Positions 57,605-64,000 of a DNA stretch of 64,000 bases are shown here, one piece after another. The DNA is taken from assembly GCA_965203435.1 (NCBI GenBank), contig CBDBCU010000001.1:483502-547501 (forward strand). The letters are read 5' to 3'. Positions within the stretch are counted from its first letter, which is position 1. Every line of letters begins with the position of its first letter. A model generated the notes under the pieces. That model was not told the DNA's origin. It searched no databases and worked only from the letters and a program-made list of their open reading frames with translations. The DNA is from CBDBCU01 sp965203435. Lineage in GTDB: Bacteria; Chloroflexota; Dehalococcoidia; Lucifugimonadales; UBA3495. The position numbers and the translations under genes were made by a program.

Positions 57605-58552
57605 CTACCCGGCCCCCTCCGCCCGGGCTTTCCGCATCACCTCGACCAGTTCCTGGACGCTGGCCGCCGAGCTGTTCAAGGCGGCTTGTTCCTGGGGGGT
57701 GAGCTTTATCTCAACGACCTGCTCCATCCCGCCGGCCCCTACCTTGACCGGCACGCCGACGCACAAGCCGTTAATGCCGAACTCTCCTTCCAGATAGGCG
57801 CAGCCGGGGAGGATGCGCTTTTTGTCCAGCAAAATGGCTTCCACCATTTGCGTGATGGAGGCGGAGGGGGCATAGTAGGCGCTGCCAGCCTTGAGCAGGG
57901 CCACGATTTCGCCGCCGCCCTGCCGGGTGCGCTGTACCAAGGCATCGACCCTATCCTCCGACAGCAGCTCGCTGATGGGGATGCCGCCCACAGTGGTATA
58001 GCGCACCAGCGGCACCATATCATCTCCGTGGCCGCCCAGCACATACGCCTGCACATCCTCCACGGAAACTTCCAGTTCCTGGGCGATAAAGGTGCGGAAA
58101 CGGGCGGTGTCCAGCACCCCGGCCATGCCCAATACCCGGTTGCGGGGAAAGCCGCTGGCTTCATAAATGTTCTGGCACATAGCGTCCAGGGGGTTGGTAA
58201 CGGCCAGGATGATGCAGTTCGGGGAATGTTTGACCACCTGCTCCGTTACCGCCGTGGTGATGTTCATATTGGTAATGAGCAGGTCGTCCCGGCTCATCCC
58301 GGGGCGGCGGGCAATGCCGGCGGTGATGACCACCACATCGGAGCCGGCGGTGGCTTCGTAGTCGTTGCTGCCCCGGACTTGGGCGTCGGAGCCGATCACC
58401 GGCCCGGACTCCAGCATATCCAGAGCCTTGCCCTGGGGCAGGTCTTCGACCACATCCACCAGCACCGTGTCGGCATAGCCCAGCTGGTGAATCCGCTGCA
58501 CGGTGGTGGCGCCCACATTGCCGGCTCCCACCACGGTCACTTTACTTCGCAT
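57605..58552 (-). CDS. mdh: Malate dehydrogenase
   Basis: A 315-residue NAD-dependent malate dehydrogenase of the LDH-like type. The NAD-binding VVGAGNVGATT, DVVEDLPQGKALDM, substrate loop AGIARRPGMSRDDLL (Arg residues for malate) and catalytic His in GGHGDDMVP are present. ATG 58552 has GAGGAG upstream; reading from an earlier ATG at 58699 adds non-homologous residues. It oxidises malate to oxaloacetate in the TCA cycle, next to icd. Confidence 0.95.
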   Translation of the reverse strand: MRSKVTVVGAGNVGATTVQRIHQLGYADTVLVDVVEDLPQGKALDMLESGPVIGSDAQVRGSNDYEATAGSDVVVITAGIARRPGMSRDDLLITNMNITTAVTEQVVKHSPNCIILAVTNPLDAMCQNIYEASGFPRNRVLGMAGVLDTARFRTFIAQELEVSVEDVQAYVLGGHGDDMVPLVRYTTVGGIPISELLSEDRVDALVQRTRQGGGEIVALLKAGSAYYAPSASITQMVEAILLDKKRILPGCAYLEGEFGINGLCVGVPVKVGAGGMEQVVEIKLTPQEQAALNSSAASVQELVEVMRKARAEGAG

Positions 58553-58606
58553 CGGGTTAGCGCTCCTCTGTTGATTTGCCGGCCTTGGCGGCCGGACGGA
58601 TCGGAT

Positions 58607-58647
58607 AATGGGGGACAATACCGGGCAGGTATCCGTCATCCCCCATT
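58607..58647 (-). promoter_or_regulatory. Hairpin between icd and mdh
   Basis: Arms AATGGGGGA and TCCCCCATT (9 perfect pairs) enclose a second small stem ATACC/GGTAT. No T-tract follows on the minus strand. It could protect or separate the icd and mdh messages. Confidence 0.45.
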
Positions 58648-58682
58648 GCGGCCGGCAAGACCGGCGCAGATGATACGGATTC

Positions 58683-60911
58683 CTACATGGCGTCCACAAT
58701 GGCGTTCAGGGTGGCGCTGGGCCGCATGGCCTGAGCGGCCCGGGCGTTGTCGGGGCGGTAATAGCCGCCGATGTCCACGGGCTGCCCCTGGGCGTCGTTC
58801 AGTTCCTGGACAATCCGGGCCTCGTTTTCGGTCAACTGGCGGGCCACTTCCGTAAAGCGGGCTTGCAGTTCCGGATCCTTATCCTGCTGGGCCAGCTTTT
58901 GCGCCCAATAGAGGGCCAGGTAGAAATGGCTGCCCCGGGTGTCCAGCTCATGCACCCGCCGGGATGGGGCCCGGCGGTGTTCCAAGTGTTCGCCAATGGC
59001 CTGATCCAGGGTTTCCGCCAGCAACTTGGCCCGGTCGCTGTGGAACGCCGCGCCGAAATGCTCGAAAGAGGCGACGAGGGCGCAGAACTCGCCCAGGGAA
59101 TCCCAGCGCAGGTGTCCCTCCTCCAGGAATTGCTGGACGTGCCGGGGGGCCGACCCGCCGGCGCCGGTCTCGAACAACCCGCCGCCATTCAGCAGGGGTA
59201 CCACCGAAAGCATCTTGGCGCTGGTGCCCAATTCCAGGATGGGGAAAAGGTCGGTCAAATAATCCCGCAGGACATTGCCGGTGACGGCGATGGTGTCCTG
59301 GCCGGCCCGGCTGCGCGCCATAGTAGCCTGCACCGCCGCCACCGGAGCCATTACGCGGATGTCCAAGCCGGCGGTGTCGTGCCGGGGCAGATACTGGTCA
59401 ACCTTTTTGAGCAGCTCCGCGTCGTGCGCCCGGTGCGGATCCAACCAGAAAATCGCCGCCTGGCCGGTGAGCCGGGAGCGGGATACCCCCAGCCGCACCC
59501 AGTCCTGGATCGGCGCATCCTTGGTCTGACACATCCGAAAGATGTCGCCTTCCTCGACTCCCTGTTCCATCAGGGTGGATCCGGCGGCGTCAACGACCCG
59601 GATGGACCCCGGGCCCGGGGCCGCAAAGGTCTTGTCGTGGGAACCGTACTCCTCGGCGGCCTGGGCCATCAGCCCCACATTGGCAACGCTGCCGATGGTG
59701 GCCGGGTCAAAAGCCCCATTCTCTTTGCAGTCATCGATGACCGCCTGGTAGAGGGTGGCGTAAGAGCGGTCGGGAATCATTGCGATGGTGTCGTGCAGCT
59801 CGTTGTCCGGCCCCCAGGAGCGGCCGCCATCGCGGATAATTACCGGCATCGAGGCGTCAATAATGGTATCGCTCGGCACGTGCAGGTTGGTGATGCCCCG
59901 GGCGGAGTTCACCATCGACAGGGCCGGGCGGCGGGCGTACACCGCATCGATATCCGCCGCGATTTCCGCCCGTTTTTCCGCCGGCAGGGCCTGGATCTTG
60001 GTCAGGAGTTCGGCCACGCCGTTATCCGGATCCACGGCCAGCTGCGCCAGTTCGGCCCGGTGCTTGGCAAAGACTTCCTGATAATAGACGGCAACGCAAT
60101 GGCCGAAAATAATCGGGTCGGACACCCGCATCATGGTGGTTTTCAGGTGGAGGGAAAGCAGCACATCGTCGGCTTTGGCCTGGGCCATCTGGTCCGCGTA
60201 GAACTGGCGCAGGGCGCGGACATTCATCACGGCGCAGTCGATAATTTCCCCGGCTTGCAGGGGGATGCCGGATTTAAGCGGGGTGACAGTCCCATCGGCC
60301 GCTACGAATTCGATGGCGGCGGAGCCGGCCGCCGTGGTAGTGACCGCCTGCTCGCTGCCAAAGAAATCCTGCCCGGTCATGTGGCTGACCCGGGTTTTAG
60401 AGACCGGGGGCCAGTCCCGCATCATCCGATGGGGATTCCGTTTGCCGTGTTCCTTGACGGCCGTGGAGGAGCGGCGGTCGGAGTTTCCCTCCCGGATGAC
60501 CGGGTTGACCGCGCTGCCCAGCACCCGGGAATAGCGCGCCTGGATTTGCCGCTCGGCGTCCGTGGCCGGCTCGTCCGGGTAGTCGGGAACGGCGTAGCCC
60601 TTGGCCTGCAATTCGGCGATGGCCGCTTTCAGCTGGGGAATCGAGGCGCTGATGTTGGGCAGCTTGACCAGGTTGGCCGACGGCTCCAAGCACAAATCGC
60701 CGCACATCCGCAGATAGTCGGGGATTTGCTGTTCCGGGGTCAGCTGGTCGGGGAAGTTAGCCAGCACCCGCCCGGACAGGGAAATGTCCCAAGTTTCCAG
60801 GGCGATGCCCGATCCTTTGGTGAAAGCCTGAAGGATGGGCAACAGGGAGTGCGTGGCCAGGGCCGGCGCCTCGTCGGTTTCGGTGTAAATAATCTTGGCC
60901 GCTTCCGGCAT
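58683..60911 (-). CDS. icd: Monomeric NADP-dependent isocitrate dehydrogenase
   Basis: A 742-residue monomeric-type IDH, unrelated in size to the 45-kDa dimeric enzyme. IIYTETDEAPALATHSLLPILQAFT, NPVIREGNSDRRS and KRNPHRMMRDW are typical. NVRALRQFYADQMAQAKADDVLLSLHLKTTMMRVSDPIIFGH and the C-terminal DIGGYYRPDNARAAQAMRPSATLN complete it. It turns isocitrate into 2-oxoglutarate with NADP. ATG 60911 has AGGAG 8 bases upstream. An earlier TTG-type start at 60941 is unlikely. Confidence 0.95.
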   Translation of the reverse strand: MPEAAKIIYTETDEAPALATHSLLPILQAFTKGSGIALETWDISLSGRVLANFPDQLTPEQQIPDYLRMCGDLCLEPSANLVKLPNISASIPQLKAAIAELQAKGYAVPDYPDEPATDAERQIQARYSRVLGSAVNPVIREGNSDRRSSTAVKEHGKRNPHRMMRDWPPVSKTRVSHMTGQDFFGSEQAVTTTAAGSAAIEFVAADGTVTPLKSGIPLQAGEIIDCAVMNVRALRQFYADQMAQAKADDVLLSLHLKTTMMRVSDPIIFGHCVAVYYQEVFAKHRAELAQLAVDPDNGVAELLTKIQALPAEKRAEIAADIDAVYARRPALSMVNSARGITNLHVPSDTIIDASMPVIIRDGGRSWGPDNELHDTIAMIPDRSYATLYQAVIDDCKENGAFDPATIGSVANVGLMAQAAEEYGSHDKTFAAPGPGSIRVVDAAGSTLMEQGVEEGDIFRMCQTKDAPIQDWVRLGVSRSRLTGQAAIFWLDPHRAHDAELLKKVDQYLPRHDTAGLDIRVMAPVAAVQATMARSRAGQDTIAVTGNVLRDYLTDLFPILELGTSAKMLSVVPLLNGGGLFETGAGGSAPRHVQQFLEEGHLRWDSLGEFCALVASFEHFGAAFHSDRAKLLAETLDQAIGEHLEHRRAPSRRVHELDTRGSHFYLALYWAQKLAQQDKDPELQARFTEVARQLTENEARIVQELNDAQGQPVDIGGYYRPDNARAAQAMRPSATLNAIVDAM

Positions 60912-61031
60912 ACTAATCGCTCCTGAGTAAAGTTGTTCCAACGGCCGCTGCCATTGGCTAGAGCGGTTCAGCCCTGGCCCCAGCCGTTAAAAATCCCCTC
61001 GAACTTCGCGCCATACAGGGAAGGCGGCCTA

Positions 61032-61040
61032 ATTATACCA
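61032..61040 (-). promoter_or_regulatory. Extended -10 promoter of icd
   Basis: TGG-TATAAT on the minus strand, an extended -10 box with perfect TATAAT; leader of about 115 bases before the icd ATG. Confidence 0.55.
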
Positions 61041-61116
61041 GGAATAACGGCGGGTGGGTAGGGCTGAAAGGGAAAATCGGCAATTCCCATTGCTGACGAC
61101 ATAGCTGCCTTAGTGC

Positions 61117-61145
61117 TTGACAAGCCTAACGAGAGAAAATATAAT
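61117..61145 (+). promoter_or_regulatory. Perfect consensus sigma70 promoter
   Basis: TTGACA (61117-61122) and TATAAT (61140-61145) with exactly 17 bases between, a full consensus match. The start would be near 61152, about 55 bases before the Mrr-type gene. Confidence 0.85.
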
Positions 61146-61205
61146 ACCAGCCAGACAATCAGGACGATTCCAAATCCCTATACCAACCGTCAGGAAGGTC
61201 AAGCA

Positions 61206-62126
61206 ATGGCAATACCGGCACAGCATGAGTTTTACCGGCCAGTGCTGGAAGTCGTCGCTGCGGCGGAAAGCGGCTTGAATCGCAAAGAGATCATTTCTCG
61301 GGTAGCTGAACACCTCGGCTTGACCGAAGAAGACCTCCAAGTGCTCACCAGGGGCAAGACCAAGCCCCGGGTGGAAAGCCATGTCCACCAAGTGGTATAT
61401 GCGGCTAAGAAATCCGAGCTGGTTTTTTCCTCCGAGCACGGAAAAACCCGGATTTCGCCAAAGGGTCGCGAGTTCCTCGCGCAACACCAGGGCAACATAC
61501 CGATCGCCGCCGTTCAACAGCTGATACTGCACTCCGAAGAAGGTTCGGAAGTAGCCAGTATCATGTTCCCCGACCCTGCCAATACTTTACCGGAGGATAT
61601 GATGGATAGCATCCATCAGCAACTCCGGAATCAACTGGCTGAGGAAATTCTGGACAACCTGAAAAGCGTGGCGTCTGACCGCTTTGAGGAGGTGGTCATC
61701 GAGTTGCTCGAACGAATGGGTTACGGTCACGGCTTGGTGACTCGGCATACCCACGACGGCGGCATTGACGGCATCCTGAGTCAGGATGTGCTGGGGTTGA
61801 TGGAGAAAGTCTGCGTTCAGGCGAAACGCTGGAGCAACAACACCGTCGGTGATCCCGAAGTAACCGCTTTCGCCGGCAGCATCGGGAATGCCGGCGCGAA
61901 CAAAGGTGTGTTCATCACTACCTCCAGGTTTACCACGGCTCTGAAAAACCGGGCCACGGTCAATGTTGTCATCACCGACAATAAGTCCATCCGACTGATT
62001 GACGGCCCGGAACTGGCCCAGTTGCTGATTGACCACGACCTCGGGGTGGTTACGGAAATCACCTACGTGGTCAAGCGATTGGATACCAACTACTTTCCCG
62101 AAAACTCGGTAGCGGCAGCTTCTTAA
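61206..62126 (+). CDS. Mrr-type restriction endonuclease
   Basis: A 306-residue protein. The N-terminal winged-helix part (Mrr_N; YRPVLEVVAAAESGLNRKEIISRV to GKTRISPKGREFLAQ) is followed by a PD-(D/E)XK nuclease domain: SDRFEEVVIELLERMGYGHG, HDGGIDGILSQDVLG and VCVQAKRWS with the D...QxK signature, then FAGSIGNAGANKGVFITTSRFT. Such type IV enzymes cut modified foreign DNA. ATG 61206 has AGGAAGGT upstream. It is a single gene with a very strong promoter. Confidence 0.9.
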   Translation: MAIPAQHEFYRPVLEVVAAAESGLNRKEIISRVAEHLGLTEEDLQVLTRGKTKPRVESHVHQVVYAAKKSELVFSSEHGKTRISPKGREFLAQHQGNIPIAAVQQLILHSEEGSEVASIMFPDPANTLPEDMMDSIHQQLRNQLAEEILDNLKSVASDRFEEVVIELLERMGYGHGLVTRHTHDGGIDGILSQDVLGLMEKVCVQAKRWSNNTVGDPEVTAFAGSIGNAGANKGVFITTSRFTTALKNRATVNVVITDNKSIRLIDGPELAQLLIDHDLGVVTEITYVVKRLDTNYFPENSVAAAS

Positions 62127-62172
62127 ACCACCGCACGAAAGAAAAGACGGTGCAGGGCCTTTACCGAGTTTC

Positions 62173-62238
62173 GTTTGTTGCTGGTTGTTTTCCCGTTCAT
62201 CCTGAACTTGTTGAAGGACGAAACAACCAGAAACAAAC
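62173..62238. repeat. Interspersed hairpin element with long arms
   Basis: Arms GTTTGTTGCTGGTTGTTT (62173-62190) and AAACAACCAGAAACAAAC (62221-62238) pair at 17 of 18 positions around the core (62194-62220). The arm sequence is unlike that of the copy at 26482-26551, yet equally self-complementary. It lies between the Mrr and accDA genes. Confidence 0.8.
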
Positions 62239-62360
62239 AAAGCCTCGCCCCCTTATCCCTTTCCAACCCCCTAGCCCAAGTTGTATCATTAGAGTAGAAG
62301 CTTGGCCCGCAGCCATTATCGTCCGCAAATAACCATCCGGCGGCTTAAAGGGGCTTTCCT

Positions 62361-64000
62361 TTGCGTAACCTGGCTGATTTGCTGGTGCATCTGTTCAGTC
62401 GCAACGGCGATTTGGACCGAATCTATTTGACTTCGGTGCGCGACCGCTGCGTGTTCTGCGAGGCGGAAATCAGCGAAACGGCCGCTTACCGCAATTACCG
62501 GGTCTGTCCCTACTGCCGTTTCCACTACACCCTGTCGGCCCGGCAGCGCATCGAACTGCTGGCCGACCGGCGCAGTTTCAAGGAATCCCACAAGTACCTC
62601 AGCTCCGTGGCGCCCATCGCTTTCTCCCGGCGCGGTTCCTACCGCAACCTGCTGAACCAGAATCAGAACCGCACCGGCTTGACCGAGGCCACGGTAACCG
62701 GCATCTGCCGCCTCGGGGATCTCCGCGCCATGCTGGTGGCGCTGGATTTCGGCTTTATGGGCGGCAGTATGGGCAGCGTGGTGGGCGAAAAAATTGCCCT
62801 GGCCCTGGAAACGGCGGCCCGGCGGGAATTGCCTTTGATTGCGGTGGTTACCGGCGGCGGGGCCCGGGTGCAGGAGGGCGTGCTGTCCCTGATGCAGATG
62901 GCCAAGACGGTGGCGGCCGCCAATCGGTTCCAGGAAAAGGGCGCGCCCTTTATCGTAGTGCTGGCTAATCCCTCCACCGGCCAGGCCTATGCCAGTTTCG
63001 CCAACCTGGCCGATGTCATCCTGGCCGAGCCGGGTTCCCTGATTGGCCTGTCGCCGCTGCGGACCCTGCGGGAAGCCTCGGAGACGCCGCTGCCGCAGGA
63101 TGCCCATACCGCCGAGGCCCATCTGCATCACGGATTGCTGGACAATGTAGTCGACCGGGAATCGTTGAAACCGCGCTTGACCGCCCTGCTGCGGGCTTTG
63201 ACCGGGCAAAAGCTGGGCAAGGGGGAGTTCAAGGCGGCCAGCCGGGCCCGGCCCAAGGCCAATCCCGACCCGGAAGTGGGGGAAGCGGTAACGGCCGCCC
63301 GGCACGGCGAGCGGCCCTCGGCCACCTTTTACATCCGCACTATCCTGGAGCCCTTTATTGAACTGCACGGCGACCGGCTGAACAGCGATGACCGCTCCAT
63401 CGTGGCCGGGGTGGGCTATCTGGGCGACCGGCCGGTGGCGGTGGTCGGGCAGCAGCGCCCTTATTCCTTGGACGGGGAACGCTATCATGTGAACCCGGAC
63501 GGGCTGCGGAAAGCCCAGCGGCTGATTCGGCTGGCCTCCCGGTTCAGCCTGCCTTTGCTAACCCTGATTGACACCCAAGGGGCGGATCCGGGACTGGCCG
63601 CCGAGGAGCAGGGGATCGGCAATGCCATCGCCACTACCCTGTCCATGATGGCGGCGGCGCCGGTGCCGATCGTGTCGGCCATTATCGGCGAGGGCGGCAA
63701 CGAGGGCGCCCTGGCCCTGGGCATTGCCGACCGCAGCCTAATGCAGCAGTATGCCATCTATTCCCCCATTTCCCTGAACCGCGTTTTGGGCGGGCCTTAC
63801 GGCGATCCGGAGTTAGATCGGGAAGCGGCGGAGGCCCTGATGCTCACCGCCCGGGATTGCCTGGAGTTGGGCATCATTGACGCCATTGTGCCGGAGCCGG
63901 CCGGCGGCGGCCACCACAATTCCCGGGAAGCGGCCGCGGCCTTGAAAGCCCATCTGATGCGGCAACTGGCGGCGGTGGCCAAGGCCGCGCCGGCCAAACG
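62361..64000 (+). CDS. Fused acetyl-CoA carboxylase carboxyltransferase AccD-AccA (3' end outside window)
   Basis: An open frame from TTG 62361 runs off the window (546 codons). The N-terminal half is AccD-like: a zinc ribbon C30VFC33...C49PYC52, then HKYLSSVAPIAFSRRGSYRNLLNQNQ, VTGGGARVQEGVLSLMQMAK and LANPSTGQAYASFANLADV. From about residue 280 it is AccA-like: ERPSATFYIRTILEPFIELHGDRL, SRFSLPLLTLIDTQGADPGLAAEEQG and GEGGNEGALALG. The fused carboxyltransferase moves the carboxyl group from biotin to acetyl-CoA for malonyl-CoA. A stop lies in frame just upstream and TTG is the only start after it, with AAGGGG before. Confidence 0.92.
   Translation, partial: MRNLADLLVHLFSRNGDLDRIYLTSVRDRCVFCEAEISETAAYRNYRVCPYCRFHYTLSARQRIELLADRRSFKESHKYLSSVAPIAFSRRGSYRNLLNQNQNRTGLTEATVTGICRLGDLRAMLVALDFGFMGGSMGSVVGEKIALALETAARRELPLIAVVTGGGARVQEGVLSLMQMAKTVAAANRFQEKGAPFIVVLANPSTGQAYASFANLADVILAEPGSLIGLSPLRTLREASETPLPQDAHTAEAHLHHGLLDNVVDRESLKPRLTALLRALTGQKLGKGEFKAASRARPKANPDPEVGEAVTAARHGERPSATFYIRTILEPFIELHGDRLNSDDRSIVAGVGYLGDRPVAVVGQQRPYSLDGERYHVNPDGLRKAQRLIRLASRFSLPLLTLIDTQGADPGLAAEEQGIGNAIATTLSMMAAAPVPIVSAIIGEGGNEGALALGIADRSLMQQYAIYSPISLNRVLGGPYGDPELDREAAEALMLTARDCLELGIIDAIVPEPAGGGHHNSREAAAALKAHLMRQLAAVAKAAPAK

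Noticed and set aside
58863..60926. A 687-codon open frame on the + strand
   Set aside because: It is antisense to the clear icd gene. High GC content gives long shadow frames, and its translation is Gly/Gln/Arg-rich with no recognisable domain.
62316..63488. A 390-codon open frame on the - strand
   Set aside because: It lies antisense to the fused AccD-AccA gene, whose zinc ribbon and carboxyltransferase blocks are clear. The antisense translation has no family signature.

Overview
The window is GC-rich, densely coded bacterial chromosome with short intergenic gaps, many TTG/GTG starts and clear sigma70-type promoters. No 16S rRNA or other phylogenetic marker settles the taxonomy. Several features together suggest a Chloroflexota (Dehalococcoidia/SAR202-like) bacterium: a beta-propeller lipoprotein inside the rpmH-rnpA-yidD-yidC-jag cluster, a fused AccD-AccA carboxyltransferase, a 12-gene nuo operon without the NADH module, a succinate dehydrogenase with an HdrB-like third subunit, monomeric isocitrate dehydrogenase, and an F420/FMN luciferase-like oxidoreductase and CaiB-type CoA transferase. 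This placement is inference.

Layout. 1-5.8 kb: purine operon purF-purM-purH running leftward, followed by a glycosyltransferase and a truncated SDR. 6.0-9.9 kb: the leftward rpmH-rnpA-yidD-propeller-yidC-jag cluster behind a near-consensus promoter. 10-19 kb: accessory genes: a DUF4268 nuclease-like protein, tRNA-Leu, a hydrolase, a radical-SAM-like protein without cluster cysteines, a cohesin-like surface protein, a PuuE-like deacetylase and a single-chain restriction-modification enzyme. 19-26.5 kb: VOC protein, DUF1800 (frameshifted)/DUF1501/NHL cluster, S9 peptidase, and a membrane-anchored thioredoxin-like protein with an in-frame UGA at the first Cys of its CxxC (probable selenocysteine). 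26.6-37 kb: LLM oxidoreductase, MFS pump, PAC2 protein, tRNA-Met, molybdopterin genes moaC and moaA, rdgB, CoA transferase and a second hydrolase. 37.2-48.1 kb: nuoABCDHIJK-(64-aa gene)-LMN. 48-64 kb: nadK, NUDIX, sdhAB plus CCG-domain subunit, PIG-L deacetylase, class III aminotransferase, mdh, icd, an Mrr-type nuclease and the start of accDA.

How it works together. nuo, the sdh genes, mdh and icd give TCA-cycle and respiratory function; purFMH, nadK and accDA are housekeeping. Hydrolase, CoA transferase, LLM oxidoreductase, VOC, PIG-L and MFS genes suggest breakdown of organic compounds. Three nuclease or R-M type genes provide foreign-DNA control.

A repeat family occupies nearly every non-coding gap: a core with arms CATCCT and AGGATG around an 11-base centre, often set inside longer inverted arms whose sequence differs between copies but stays self-complementary. 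At two places its right half has expanded into 26- or 31-bp tandem arrays. A second palindromic family (GATTCCCGC...GCGGGAA) forms a MITE-like element at 30982-31140.
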